64,000 bases of DNA from Vibrio sp. B1FLJ16 (GCF_905175385.1 NZ_HG992750.1:1302001-1366000), one strand, 5' to 3'; shown: positions 17,841-27,631, counted from the first letter of the stretch. A program made the numbers and translations. The notes: generated by a model not told the origin, from the letters alone.

Positions 17841-19145
17841 TCATAAGCATTTTTGTTTAACTTGGCCAATATATGGCACCAAGAAGGCAAAACGCCCAAT
17901 ATAGAAAAGTGCAAAGGCTAGCCATAGCCCATGATTACCCCACATTTGCACAGAGATAAACTGAACGACCAAGAAGATCACCAAGGTGAGAATACTTGAG
18001 TTGCGTACTGGTCGTGTCGTCCCCGTTCCGGTAAAGATCCCATAGAATGTCAGACCGTATCCTGCCACTAACGGGAAAACCAATAGCCAAGGACTCATTT
18101 CTAAGTAGAGTTCAATCAGCTCAGGTAGCGTAGTAAACAGCATCACTATCTGCTGTTTAAACAACAGTGTGATCAACGTTAGTACGATCACGAACGCCGT
18201 CGTCCACTGAGTATTTAGCTTGATAACACTGTCGAGCAGAGTTGGATTCTTTTGCCCTACCGCTTTACCAGCAAAAACACTCGATGCATTCGCCACACCG
18301 TCAAACATGTAACTGACGATAAAGGTCACTTGCATCAAGATCGCATTAGTTGCTAACACATCTGAGCCAAGTTGGGAGCCAACGCGTGCCATCATGTTGA
18401 AGAACACCAGAATACAAATGGTACGCAGTAACAAATCCATATTTGAAGAGACAATTACTTTAAGATCTTTACGTGACATTTTTGCCGTACGGACATGGTC
18501 AAATAGCGAGAATTGGCAGGTTTTAACAACCAAAACAGCCCCAATTACGAAGGTGGTAATTTGCGCGATCAGAGTGGCAATTGCGACACCCGTAATCCCC
18601 ATATCGAAATAGACAACAAACAGAACATCAAGCACGATATTGAGCACATTACCGAACACCTGAGTGAAAAAGGTCGCTTTGGCTTTCGCTTGCCCCATTA
18701 GCCAGCCGATGATGGTGTAGTTAAGCAGAACAAATGGCGCACCAAAGATCATAATGTCAAAGTAGGCCTTGGCGTTTTGTCCAACGATGGCATCTGGCTC
18801 AATGATCCACTCCGCCCCTCGCCAGATCAGTGACTGAAAAACAACAAAGACTAAGCCTACACAAAGTGCAAGAACAAACGGACGAAACAAACTACTCGCC
18901 TGCTCTGCATGATCATTCTTACCCAAAGCAATGGCACTCTGCCCCGTTGTACTGACGCGGAAAAAGCCAAACAGCCAGTACAAGGTATTCATAATTACCG
19001 TGCCGATCGCTACGCCACCAATAAGCTCTGCGACGCCTAACTGACCAATAACCGCTGTGTCTACCGCGCCCAATAATGGCTGCGTTACGGTTGATACAAT
19101 GAAAGGAAAAGCAATCTTAAAGTAATCTTTGTGCGTCAGGTTCAT
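17841..19145 (-). CDS. MATE-family efflux pump, DinF subgroup
   Basis: 434 residues with about 12 membrane helices in two related halves. The start HKDYFKIAFPFIVSTVTQPL and the following GAVDTAVIGQLG are typical of the DinF branch. These pumps export cationic drugs or metabolites using Na+ or H+. It reads leftwards into the ABC operon promoter region. No regulator is adjacent, and the substrate is unknown. Confidence 0.85.
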   Translation of the reverse strand: MNLTHKDYFKIAFPFIVSTVTQPLLGAVDTAVIGQLGVAELIGGVAIGTVIMNTLYWLFGFFRVSTTGQSAIALGKNDHAEQASSLFRPFVLALCVGLVFVVFQSLIWRGAEWIIEPDAIVGQNAKAYFDIMIFGAPFVLLNYTIIGWLMGQAKAKATFFTQVFGNVLNIVLDVLFVVYFDMGITGVAIATLIAQITTFVIGAVLVVKTCQFSLFDHVRTAKMSRKDLKVIVSSNMDLLLRTICILVFFNMMARVGSQLGSDVLATNAILMQVTFIVSYMFDGVANASSVFAGKAVGQKNPTLLDSVIKLNTQWTTAFVIVLTLITLLFKQQIVMLFTTLPELIELYLEMSPWLLVFPLVAGYGLTFYGIFTGTGTTRPVRNSSILTLVIFLVVQFISVQMWGNHGLWLAFALFYIGRFAFLVPYIGQVKQKCL

Positions 19146-19474
19146 TTGTTATTCTTAAAGCGCGCTGAATTTTGAGCCCGCTATAATAATCAAATGGCGT
19201 GACAGTGCAAGTTAAATGAAGATAAGAATCATTAACATCTTTGTAAGAAGTTTGTGAACTGAATAGCCACTTAGGGAAGAACACCGTTTAATGATTTTGA
19301 GATTTATCCTTTACGATTCATTCCCGTTCACCACGAGGCTCACTCTTTTAACAGAATCAGAACAACAGACTCGTAGGAGGCTGGCTGTAAGCAACGAACC
19401 TCATACTAGACATGGGTATCGCGCTATATATTCCAATACATCATCGCTACCGTCCTGAGCTAATTAATAGAGCC
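19146..19474. other. Intergenic region without a recognised gene
   Basis: A 329-base gap upstream of the MATE gene. It holds that gene's promoter region (AT-rich, 19146-19250). I see no ORF with a ribosome site, no clear operator and no repeat shared with elsewhere in the window. Confidence 0.5.
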
Positions 19475-19675
19475 TTACACATTAGGGAAAATAAAGAAAT
19501 AGAAACCACCATAAAAGAATATAAACATTAAAAATGTAGTTAAACCTGCAAAGAAGTTTGCCTTACTATCGTAATAACTAATCCAACCTCCGGCAAAAAA
19601 TATCTCTTTCGTAGCGAATGCATAAATTACGTTTAGCAACGAAACTAGAAAAGCAATAAAAAACAATATTTCCAT
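19475..19675 (-). CDS. Small membrane protein
   Basis: 66 residues with two hydrophobic helices (residues 3-22 and 40-63) joined by a polar loop containing FFAGGWISYYDSKANF. The hydrophobic pattern and the ATG (19675) after an A-rich leader suggest a real gene, but no family is recognised and it has no operon partner. Confidence 0.45.
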   Translation of the reverse strand: MEILFFIAFLVSLLNVIYAFATKEIFFAGGWISYYDSKANFFAGLTTFLMFIFFYGGFYFFIFPNV

Positions 19676-19829
19676 ATTTGGCCCCTATCGAACTAATTTT
19701 TTATTTATACCGATGCGTATTAAAAGTACGAGATAAAAAATCGGTCGAACCTCAAAACTACGGCCAAGTATTCAATTCAGAATCCAGAAAATAACAATTT
19801 TATCATTGAATAAATCGCAGCCAGAGGGA

Positions 19830-20405
19830 TTACTTTATATGACTAGCTAGTCTTTCGACCTTATCAAGCCAGTGTTTTCTTTTTTGGATAGATGAACCTA
19901 ATATCGGTCCCAAGTATGTTGAAGAACGGTTCTTAATGCCCGAAAAGTCTAATATGGACACTTTTAGCTGCTTATAAATAGCATTCCCTTGTAAGTACTT
20001 ATACATGAATGGTGGGGTGTCTAATGTAATAATAAGTTCTGAACTACGCCCGGATAATAACTTCTCCGGAAAAGCTTTACCTTCAGAGTATTTAAAAGCG
20101 AAGCCAGGTAGAAACACTCTATCAATCAGGCCTTTAAATTTTGCCGGTAAGGTTCCCCACCAGACAGGAGAGATTATTACTATATGTTCTGACCAGAGAA
20201 CTAACTCTTGGAATAGCACTAAATCTGGCTCTAATTCAGCAACGCTGTCATACCCCTGCTCTAAACTAATTTCGAAGTTCATCTGACCAATATTGACTTG
20301 TTTAACTTCATGCTCTGAAGACGCAGAAATAGCATAGCTGTCCGCCAGAGATTTACAGAAACTTGTACTTTTCGGGTTTGCGTTTATAACCAGTACTTTT
20401 TTCAT
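19830..20405 (-). CDS. NAD(P)H oxidoreductase, flavodoxin-like fold (KefF/MdaB type)
   Basis: 191 residues. The start KKVLVINANPKSTSFCKSLA is the FMN-binding loop of this family, and IVIISPVWWGTLPAKFKGLI with DRVFLPGFAF is its second conserved block. Family members reduce quinones or protect against electrophiles with NAD(P)H and a flavin. The MerR gene lies 45 bases upstream on the same strand, so the pair probably forms a stress-responsive operon. Confidence 0.85.
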   Translation of the reverse strand: MKKVLVINANPKSTSFCKSLADSYAISASSEHEVKQVNIGQMNFEISLEQGYDSVAELEPDLVLFQELVLWSEHIVIISPVWWGTLPAKFKGLIDRVFLPGFAFKYSEGKAFPEKLLSGRSSELIITLDTPPFMYKYLQGNAIYKQLKVSILDFSGIKNRSSTYLGPILGSSIQKRKHWLDKVERLASHIK

Positions 20406-20450
20406 TTGAGAGATATCCGTGATGAAGAAAAATACAGTTTAAGGTCTCAC

Positions 20451-20822
20451 CTATAGGTCAGAGTCAAGTCCTCGGATACACAGATCTATAGATTCTCGGT
20501 ACTGCTGAATTCGCTCTTTTTGTCTTTCTAACTGTTTGATCTGAAGTTCAACGTCTCTCTGTTTTTCAATCAAAATGTCCATGACTGTCTGCCAGTCAAA
20601 ATCCTCCTGACCACTTTTTAAGCCCGCAATCTCAGAAAGCTGGATTCCCAGCGTCTGAGCCTCTTTAATCATCTTAATCAATCTAATGTGCGCTTCAGTA
20701 TACACACGATACTTTCCTGATCGGGTAACGCTAAACAACCCTAAAGATTCGTATAATCTGATAGCTCTTTGCGTTGCTCCGGATAGTTCAGATGCCTCTT
20801 TTATAAACACTCCAATCTCCAA
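20451..20822 (-). CDS. MerR-family transcriptional regulator
   Basis: 123 residues. The DNA-binding part shows the MerR pattern (IGVFIKEASELSGATQRAIR, then YESLGLFSVTRSGKYRVYTE), and a coiled-coil dimer helix follows (residues 85-115, IEKQRDVELQIKQLERQKER). Only one Cys (near residue 115) is present, so a metal site of the MerR/CueR kind is not evident. It lies upstream of the oxidoreductase gene and likely activates it. Confidence 0.85.
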   Translation of the reverse strand: MEIGVFIKEASELSGATQRAIRLYESLGLFSVTRSGKYRVYTEAHIRLIKMIKEAQTLGIQLSEIAGLKSGQEDFDWQTVMDILIEKQRDVELQIKQLERQKERIQQYRESIDLCIRGLDSDL

Positions 20823-20993
20823 CCATTGATGGTGTAATACGAGATGAAAATTATGTCCCCACCTGGCCCTATAGTCTTTTCAGCACTTTATCAGGATGCT
20901 GTTTCGTTAACCTTAAGGCTTTATCGCTTTCCTCTAAACAAATACAGACGTTGATCGGTAACCTTACGTACATTCTTCCTTATCATAAACAAA

Positions 20994-21021
20994 AAAAGAA
21001 GCGACCAAGGTCGCTTCTTTT
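20994..21021 (-). terminator. Rho-independent terminator of the TRAP-OsmC-GYD operon
   Basis: A 13-bp perfect inverted repeat (AAAAGAAGCGACC with its complement) with a two-base centre sits 28 bases past the GYD stop. On the minus strand the stem runs into a T tract, so it ends the leftward operon; it may also work in the other direction. Confidence 0.8.
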
Positions 21022-21048
21022 CATTTCGATTGCTTACGTGCGATCAAC

Positions 21049-21393
21049 TTAACCGGAACAATCTTCCTGAGGCGCTTGGTAAGCTAGCGAGCCCGCCAGT
21101 TTCATTGCTTCGACGCCTTTTTCAAATGACATCATTGGTGTGATATGAAAATGACGTAATCCGCCACCAGCCATTGCTGCCATCGAGAAGGCTTTAATAT
21201 GGACTTGGTCTGGCATTTCGATCACCGCGATTGAATCGTATTCGCCAAACGAGATCCAACTGCCGATGAACTTACCGCCCATCTTTTCTACGATTGGGAT
21301 CATGCTGCTTAAACGATTCTCTGGATTTTTTACCAACCCCGCCATCGCTTCTGCGGTAAAAGCGACCTGAACTAAATATGTTTCTAGTGCCAT
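21049..21393 (-). CDS. GYD-domain protein
   Basis: 114 residues. The opening LETYLVQVAFTAEAMAGLVK and the central GEYDSIAVIEMPD match the GYD domain, a small ferredoxin-like fold of unknown function. It is the last gene of the TRAP operon, 11 bases after the OsmC gene. The presence of a GYD and an OsmC gene behind a TRAP transporter suggests handling of a reactive or thiol compound, but this is only context. Confidence 0.75.
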   Translation of the reverse strand: MALETYLVQVAFTAEAMAGLVKNPENRLSSMIPIVEKMGGKFIGSWISFGEYDSIAVIEMPDQVHIKAFSMAAMAGGGLRHFHITPMMSFEKGVEAMKLAGSLAYQAPQEDCSG

Positions 21394-21404
21394 GGCTTAT
21401 CTCT

Positions 21405-21800
21405 CTATTTCAGGTTTAGTTCGAAAGTACCTGACATGCTGTTACTTATGGTACAAATGGATTTCGCATCTTTCAGCAGCTTTTGTGCGACTTCTAAGTC
21501 CGGATGAACATCACGGCTAAGCGAAATTTCGTAGCGAGCAAAATGCGCAGGAAGCTCAGTACCTTTATGGCCCGTCACTTCAAACTGAAATGGCTGGATG
21601 TCAATCTTTTTACGCTTAGCGACCATCTGTAGTGACAACACCATACATGACGCAATCGAGTAGAGTAATGTCATGGCCGGGCTATCCAACGATGGAGTAG
21701 CGGTAAACTCACTATCCGTAGAAGCAAAGACCAAAGTGCCTTCATCATCTGCTTTGGCGAATACAGGGCCGTAGCTGGCTGGTTTGACTTTGATTGTCAT
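21405..21800 (-). CDS. OsmC-family protein
   Basis: 131 residues. OsmC/Ohr-like fold with conserved-position cysteines in LLYSIASCMVLSLQMVAKRK and AKSICTISNSMSG. OsmC proteins reduce organic hydroperoxides, though many related members act on other thiol chemistry. It begins nine bases after the TRAP large-permease gene and is part of that operon. Confidence 0.75.
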   Translation of the reverse strand: MTIKVKPASYGPVFAKADDEGTLVFASTDSEFTATPSLDSPAMTLLYSIASCMVLSLQMVAKRKKIDIQPFQFEVTGHKGTELPAHFARYEISLSRDVHPDLEVAQKLLKDAKSICTISNSMSGTFELNLK

Positions 21801-21809
21801 ACAAATCCT

Positions 21810-23099
21810 CTAAAAAATGGCATTAGGTAAAATAAGAACCACACTCGGTACTAAGGTAATGATGCCGATAGCCAATAACAAAATGCCCCAGTAAGGGATA
21901 GTTGCTATCGCGGTTCGCCCCAAGCTGATTTCACCTTTGGTAATCGCAGTTAATACAGAAAGGTTGAGACCAACGGGCGGTGTAACCTGCCCTATTTCGA
22001 TCAGGATAGTGATCATCACACCAACCCAGATAGGGTCGAATCCCAGCCCGGTCAGCAACGGGAAAACGATAGGCAGCGTCATCACCATCAAAGACAAGCC
22101 GTCAAAAACGCAACCGAACAGTACGTAAATCAAAACGATCAGTAGGAAGATACCGTACTTACCCAGACCGCTGTCAATAGCGGCTTCAAGAATCGCCTGC
22201 GGCACGCCTAGAATACTGACCGATTGCGATAAAATGGCTGCACCAAGGACAATAAAGCCGATCGAAGCGAACATAAGCGCACTGCGGTACACAGATTCCA
22301 TCAGCCCTTTTGCCGTTAGATCGCCCCAGATAAAGGAGATCACAATCGCAACCGCGACTCCAACACCAGCGGCTTCTGTCGGTGTCGCTATACCAAACAT
22401 GATGCTGCCCATAATAGCAAGTATTAGCAACAGAATCGGCCACACACGAAGCATGCCATGTAAAATAAAGCCTAAGCTATAAGCCGTATTGTCTCGCGGA
22501 GCAATCGACGGGTTCTTCATGCTGCGCAACAAGATATACAGCATAAACAAAGCACTCACCATCACACCAGGAACAATGCCTGCGGCGAAAAGTCGTCCGA
22601 TAGAGGTTTCCGTCAGCGCGCCGAAAATCAGCAATGACAGGCTTGGAGGAATCAATAACCCCAAAGTTCCGGCTCCCGCCAAACTACCAACAATGGCTTC
22701 TTTGTTATAACCACGCTTGCTTAATTCAGGATACGCGACAGATCCGATTGCAGCCGCGGTAGACAAACTTGAGCCACTTACCGCGCCAAACAAAGTACAA
22801 ACAGCAACGTTCGAATGCAGTAAGCCGCCGGGTACCCGGGCAAAAATCGGAGTAAACGCCGCATAAGCACGCTCACTGATACCGCTTCTTAATAAAATCT
22901 CACCAAGCAAGATAAACATTGGCACCGCACTGAGCGTAAAAGAATTGAAGATACCCCAAATGGTATCCACAGCCAGATACGCCGAACCGTAGTTAAAGAA
23001 ATGAAGCAGAATGAGACCGGTAAAACCAAGCGCTGCACCCAGTGCAATACCACTGCTTGCGCTGGCCACTAATACAGAGACGAGGGTCGTCCAAAACAT
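21810..23099 (-). CDS. TRAP transporter large permease (DctM)
   Basis: 429 residues with about 12 membrane segments. DctM signatures are visible: AVPMFILLGEILLRSGI, VSGSSLSTAAAIGSVAYPEL, GTLGLLIPPSLSLLIFGALT and the C-terminal QVTPPVGLNLSVL. It forms the Na+-driven channel of a TRAP uptake system with the DctQ and DctP genes upstream. Its ATG is one base after the restored DctQ stop, which indicates translational coupling. Confidence 0.9.
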   Translation of the reverse strand: MFWTTLVSVLVASASSGIALGAALGFTGLILLHFFNYGSAYLAVDTIWGIFNSFTLSAVPMFILLGEILLRSGISERAYAAFTPIFARVPGGLLHSNVAVCTLFGAVSGSSLSTAAAIGSVAYPELSKRGYNKEAIVGSLAGAGTLGLLIPPSLSLLIFGALTETSIGRLFAAGIVPGVMVSALFMLYILLRSMKNPSIAPRDNTAYSLGFILHGMLRVWPILLLILAIMGSIMFGIATPTEAAGVGVAVAIVISFIWGDLTAKGLMESVYRSALMFASIGFIVLGAAILSQSVSILGVPQAILEAAIDSGLGKYGIFLLIVLIYVLFGCVFDGLSLMVMTLPIVFPLLTGLGFDPIWVGVMITILIEIGQVTPPVGLNLSVLTAITKGEISLGRTAIATIPYWGILLLAIGIITLVPSVVLILPNAIF

Positions 23100-23100
23100 C

Positions 23101-23606
23101 TTAACGTTCCTCTAATTTTATCAAGCCGAGTAGTTTTGCGAAATAGATGCAGCAGCAGAGCCCCATCGACACGGGAACAACTGACATTAACGGGTACAAC
23201 AGAATTCGCGCGTTTCAGATTTAAGTTCACGTTTAATCGCAAACTCCATCCAGGGAATGGCTTCCCAAAAAATCCAGCCACAGAAACCCAAGCCTACCAG
23301 AAGACCGAGCACAGAGATTGCTTTAGCCAGAAACGGAGTTCGGGATTTTAGGGAATCCAGCAGCAACGTCACGCGAATATGCTGTCCAGTAAGCGTAGCC
23401 ATCGGCAATGCCAAAAACAGACTCGCGCTCATCAGCAAGCCGACCAATTCTTCCGCGAAAAACAATGGCGCATCAAAGAACTTACGCAATACCACACTCA
23501 TAACAATAACTGCGAGAATCGCGACCAACGAGAGTGCAGACAAAACGGCAAGAAAAAGGGCTAAACGTCTAAGCCCTTTATCAATTAATAAAGACACTAA
23601 ATTCAT
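23101..23606 (-). pseudogene. TRAP transporter small permease (DctQ), frameshifted as sequenced
   Basis: The annotated frame runs from 23606 to a stop at 23187 after the helices WAVL... and ends abnormally in ETREFCCTR. In the next frame the protein continues as YPLMSVVPVSMGLCCCIYFA and ends at TAA 23101-23103, one base before the dctM start. A single missing base near 23206-23213 (likely a C in CC, minus strand) restores a normal DctQ of about 168 residues with four membrane helices. The gene is essential for TRAP activity, so an error in the sequence is more likely than loss of function. Confidence 0.85.
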
Positions 23607-23620
23607 ACTGATATTAGCAA

Positions 23621-24631
23621 CTATCGACCCAGTGCTTTCAGCACACGCTCACGATATTCTGGCGCTTTCCCACCTGCTTCTTCAGCAAGTTCGCCCCATA
23701 CTTCTGTGATCGCAGCAGTAAATTCCTGACGGTCTTTATCAGAGAAATCGTCCAGCCAGGTCACTCCGCCTTCAGTCAGTTTTGCGCGTGCATCAAGTTC
23801 TTTCTGGTGATCGTCTTCGTATGAATTAGTACGCTGCCAGACTGCATCACCCGCTTCGGTAAGTGCTTGCTTATGATCTTTGGACAGTGAATCCCACTTT
23901 CTTTGCGACATCCCAAGAATATATGGGCCTGATGACATCGGATATAAGTACGCTGCGTATTTTGATACTTCCTGAAGGGAAACGGTGTGTGCATAAAGTG
24001 CAGGATATACCGCGCAATCCACTACACCAGTTTTCATCGCAACATACATCTCTTCCTGAGGAATGATTTGCGCTGAAATGCCAAGACGACCAAAGGTATC
24101 TACCTGATCTTTAGCCCATACACGTAACTTCTTACCACGCAGGTCATCAAGCGAATTGATAGGGTCTTCACGGCAGAAAATCGATGCTTCAAGCATAGGT
24201 AACGCAACATAGCCTGTGATCGCAACGTCCCAGTCTGAGAACTCTTCTGCGTAAATTTTCTTTACTTCTGGTAGCGCAGCATTCAGTTCTTCAACAGAAC
24301 CAATCGTGCCCTGCACCATTACAGTACTCAAGCTTTCCGCATCACGGCCTAAATAGTTAGCCCATGCCAAACTCATATCCACAGCGCCACGCGGCAGAAA
24401 ACGCAGCACATCGGTATTTTTCAAACCTAAAGAACCACCGCTGAATACTTTTATATCAATTTCACCATTGGTTTTGGCTTTCACATCAGCAGCAAACTGC
24501 TCCAGTTCTTTCGTCTCCGGGCGTGTTTCAGGCAGGAAATTATTGAAGCGCCACTGTTGCGCATGAGCAGCAGACATTGACAGCAAGCTAGCGCTTACTC
24601 CGCCGAGAATAAGTTTGGTTAGAGATTTCAC
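23621..24631 (-). CDS. TRAP transporter periplasmic binding protein (DctP)
   Basis: 336 residues with a signal peptide (MKSLTKLILGGVSASLLSMS, cut after AHA). The mature part matches DctP: FNNFLPETRPETKELEQFAA, an RVWAKDQVDTFGRLG segment with the conserved Arg that usually binds a substrate carboxylate, and VDCAVYPALY. It should deliver an organic acid to the DctQM pair downstream. It is the first gene of the operon dctP-dctQ-dctM-osmC-GYD. Confidence 0.9.
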   Translation of the reverse strand: MKSLTKLILGGVSASLLSMSAAHAQQWRFNNFLPETRPETKELEQFAADVKAKTNGEIDIKVFSGGSLGLKNTDVLRFLPRGAVDMSLAWANYLGRDAESLSTVMVQGTIGSVEELNAALPEVKKIYAEEFSDWDVAITGYVALPMLEASIFCREDPINSLDDLRGKKLRVWAKDQVDTFGRLGISAQIIPQEEMYVAMKTGVVDCAVYPALYAHTVSLQEVSKYAAYLYPMSSGPYILGMSQRKWDSLSKDHKQALTEAGDAVWQRTNSYEDDHQKELDARAKLTEGGVTWLDDFSDKDRQEFTAAITEVWGELAEEAGGKAPEYRERVLKALGR

Positions 24632-24769
24632 TTAGAAGAATTCCGTGTTGTTATTTTTTGAAATTCGATTATAAAGCATTCTATCAATTACAAAAACTGC
24701 AATTGGTTATATTCTATAACTGCTGTAAATCACAAAGTTTGATCGCGGTGATCAGTTCCACTCCCAAAG

Positions 24770-26035
24770 TTAGTCATCAATAGTCAAAGCTAACCCGTCC
24801 AGTACTTTCAAAAGCCTCTGACGGATTGCTCTTTCTTTGTCCGTACCCACTGTAGAAGTGTGTTGATCAACACAAATCAATTGCTGTTCTCGTTCAAGAT
24901 GAGTTCGACCAAACACACAGAAAATCTGGCTAAGTAACAGCATGGATCTTGCCATCAGCGCTTCACTTTCCTCGTTCGAGATTATTGTTTTAACATTAAA
25001 ACCCAGAGAACTCAGGATGTCATTAAAGTGTCTGCTGTAACCTGAGTCAGTGACATCAAATGTGATCGGAAGACAATCATTTTCATCACTTCGCCAAATA
25101 TATGGAGGATGCTTCAGCGTCCCGAAACCCAAAACGACAGTGCACTCGGAGTAATGTAACTCTAGCCGTCTGTCCCAGATATCACTGGCTTTGCCTGCAT
25201 CAATTGATAACTCACATTTACCATCAGTCGTAACAATTTTCCCGCTAGCAAATATATGAGTTTCCGCTCCGGTTGAGCGCTGCAAATCGAGGGTATTCAC
25301 ACATTCCGCTCTGACTTCCGTGAGTTCGATTTGGCTGCTAAGCAAATCCATTTTTTGCAGATATCTGATTAGCCCGGCTATCGCATGAATACCCATATCA
25401 AACCCGAATCCTCCCCCGCCACTTACATCTAAGTTCAGCAGCCTTCTTTCATTGAGGTAGTCGATTCGATTTTCAAAACGATATTCATCAAGATCCTGAT
25501 GAATCGTCATGGGATTATCGGTAGAGATAGCGACGATCTTATCAGGCAGTCCTAGCGATTTATATCTTTCTGTTGAGAAAAAGTAGTCAAAGACGGGAGA
25601 AACAATAACTGTATCGATGAAGTAAAACTTTGCTCCTTTGCGCTTTAATTGGGGAACAAGATCATTAAAACCTGCATCGATTTCGTTAAGTGAAAATGAC
25701 GGCTTTTCAATAACAAAAAGGGCATGGCACTGCTTGATAGCGCAATGAAAATCTTCAAGGATGGATAGGTGAGTTCCCACGGGAGTCAGTATCATCACAC
25801 ATACTACGGAATGATTTTTCGACTGGGACAAGTAATCACTAAAAGAGGCGTATTGCTTTGAGTACGGAAAATTGTAATAAGAACTGGATTCTGCGGTAGA
25901 TACAGCAACACGTGGGTCAATCGCGACGATAGCAAACTGCTCTTTCAACTGCTTGAGTAACCCTTCATACAAGCGTGCAACCGAGGAGGCAGGGTTCCCT
26001 AACCCACCAAATACCAACACATCTTGTTGATTCAT
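24770..26035 (-). CDS. Gfo/Idh/MocA-like oxidoreductase
   Basis: 421 residues from the ATG at 26035, which has a strong GGGAG ribosome site and starts the Rossmann fold (NQQDVLVFGGLGNPASSVAR). An open frame extends 47 residues upstream but lacks support. The second domain has GFGFDMGIHAIAGLIRYL, similar to the D-x-G-x-H motif of Gfo/Idh enzymes, which oxidise sugars or related compounds with NAD(P). The substrate and pathway are unknown. It stands alone between the TRAP operon and the bactofilin gene. Confidence 0.6.
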   Translation of the reverse strand: MNQQDVLVFGGLGNPASSVARLYEGLLKQLKEQFAIVAIDPRVAVSTAESSSYYNFPYSKQYASFSDYLSQSKNHSVVCVMILTPVGTHLSILEDFHCAIKQCHALFVIEKPSFSLNEIDAGFNDLVPQLKRKGAKFYFIDTVIVSPVFDYFFSTERYKSLGLPDKIVAISTDNPMTIHQDLDEYRFENRIDYLNERRLLNLDVSGGGGFGFDMGIHAIAGLIRYLQKMDLLSSQIELTEVRAECVNTLDLQRSTGAETHIFASGKIVTTDGKCELSIDAGKASDIWDRRLELHYSECTVVLGFGTLKHPPYIWRSDENDCLPITFDVTDSGYSRHFNDILSSLGFNVKTIISNEESEALMARSMLLLSQIFCVFGRTHLEREQQLICVDQHTSTVGTDKERAIRQRLLKVLDGLALTIDD

Positions 26036-26257
26036 CCCCCACTCCCAATAGGCGACTGCTATACTCCTCATTAATTTAGACGGGAGGAGAGTAACGTTCA
26101 ACTGTTCTGAAGCTGCTCCATCTATTCTAAACAAGTTAGAGCGATGGTGCAGAACCCTGAGCTTACACAACGGCAACCAAGGGCTACTGCTTGTTTACAT
26201 CGCTTCTTTTACATCCATTTACACTGACACTCATAGGCAAAGTCACTTAGTGAGTCT

Positions 26258-26698
26258 TTACGCCGTTTTTAATACACGTTCTTCTTTTTTCTTCACAGCA
26301 GGTTCAGCGTCTTTACTTTTCGGGTTGATTGCAACTATCTCTTCCTTCGGGAGCTCTGCCGTTTCACCAAAGAATTTACCACCGGGTTCGATACTCAGGT
26401 TCTGACTGAATATTTTGCCTTTGACTTGACCCTTCGACAATATCTGGATGTGTTCCGCGTGGCAGACTCCTTCAATAGTACCATTCACGATCAGTTTCTT
26501 AGCAAATGTCTCCCCCTTAACATAACCAGATTCGGATATTACTAAAGCCCCTTCAACATTAAGCTGCCCATCGACTTTCCCATCAACTTGAATGTCGTTT
26601 TCTAATTTGAGTTTTCCGCTAACAGCGCAGCCTTTGGCGATGAGAGTTGCAGCTGCTGAGCGACTCTTTGTTCCACGGTTTCGACTAAAGATTCCCAT
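26258..26698 (-). CDS. Bactofilin (polymer-forming cytoskeletal protein)
   Basis: 146 residues. The start MGIFSRNRGTKSRSAAATLI and the following repeats of beta-strands (VDGQLNVEGALVISESGYVK, GVCHAEHIQILSKGQVKGKI) are typical of bactofilins, which assemble into filaments without nucleotide. An acidic/basic tail (residues 115-146) follows. The gene start overlaps the end of the M23 peptidase gene by 97 bases, and the pair is cotranscribed. In Helicobacter and Caulobacter, bactofilins position peptidoglycan hydrolases of this kind to shape the cell. Confidence 0.9.
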   Translation of the reverse strand: MGIFSRNRGTKSRSAAATLIAKGCAVSGKLKLENDIQVDGKVDGQLNVEGALVISESGYVKGETFAKKLIVNGTIEGVCHAEHIQILSKGQVKGKIFSQNLSIEPGGKFFGETAELPKEEIVAINPKSKDAEPAVKKKEERVLKTA

Positions 26699-27555
26699 CG
26701 TATTCCTCGTTCTTTCTTAAATATTTCTTCAAATTCATTCACTCCCCAATCAACAAACGGCTGGGGATCTAGTGCTCGTCCGACAAAGCGAATTTCATAA
26801 TGCAAGTGCGGACCAGACGACAAACCACTGTTTCCAGAAACTGCAATCAAGTCACCTTTACGAACAAACTGCCCGCTGCGAACTTCAAATTTTTTCAAGT
26901 GTGAGTAAGAGCTGGAAAACCCAAATGAGTGTTGCAGTCTTAAAAAGTTGCCGGAGCCCTGGTTACTTTTCCGGGTTACCTCTACAACACCGTCTGCTGG
27001 TGCATATACTTTCGTCCCTGTATTCACGGCAAAATCAAGCCCACGGTGCATCTTATAAGATTTAGTCACCGGATGTTTACGCTTTCCAAATCCCGATGAT
27101 CTACGCGCTTTACCAACCGGAGAACCACTAGGAATTTGGGTCAGCATCGTCGCACGGACACTGGAGTGAATAGCTGCCGTATCAAGCCTGGAATCTAGAT
27201 CTTCGCTGGTGCCTAACTCAGCAACTCCTAGCACTTTCTCAAGATCAGCCAACCGGTCTGAGACCGTTGATATACGATCCTCGCGTTCAGAGAGATCTTG
27301 TTCGAGGTTTTGTTTCAGCTCTCGCAAACTCGATAACTGACCAACTAAAGATTTTGATTCCGTCGCTAACTCTGCTTGTTTTTCTTTCTCGTAATCCACC
27401 ACTTTGTAGAGGTAGTTTATTTCCACGATTGTTCCCAATATCACAACCGCGGTGATTAATAATAAGCTTCTCAGACTACGCCTCATCAACTTGCTCACCT
27501 GCCAGTGTGATGAGCCGTTAATAGTCGAAATGGATATAGTGAGTTGGTCTTTCAT
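26602..27555 (-). CDS. M23-family membrane-anchored peptidoglycan endopeptidase
   Basis: 317 residues. One membrane helix (residues 28-48) is followed by a coiled coil (50-105) and a C-terminal M23 LytM domain with HRGLDFAVNTGTKVYAPADG and GPHLHYEIRF. The Zn ligands H-x3-D and H-x-H are present, so the domain looks catalytically intact. The last 32 codons overlap the bactofilin gene in another frame. It probably cuts peptidoglycan cross-bridges under control of the bactofilin scaffold. Confidence 0.9.
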   Translation of the reverse strand: MKDQLTISISTINGSSHWQVSKLMRRSLRSLLLITAVVILGTIVEINYLYKVVDYEKEKQAELATESKSLVGQLSSLRELKQNLEQDLSEREDRISTVSDRLADLEKVLGVAELGTSEDLDSRLDTAAIHSSVRATMLTQIPSGSPVGKARRSSGFGKRKHPVTKSYKMHRGLDFAVNTGTKVYAPADGVVEVTRKSNQGSGNFLRLQHSFGFSSSYSHLKKFEVRSGQFVRKGDLIAVSGNSGLSSGPHLHYEIRFVGRALDPQPFVDWGVNEFEEIFKKERGIRWESLVETVEQRVAQQLQLSSPKAALLAENSN

Positions 27556-27631
27556 AATTCCTGTGCCTATTCCAATATTTTGGAGCTTGTGTCATGGCAT
27601 CGTTAATAGGAGAACAATTTACGAAATACGA

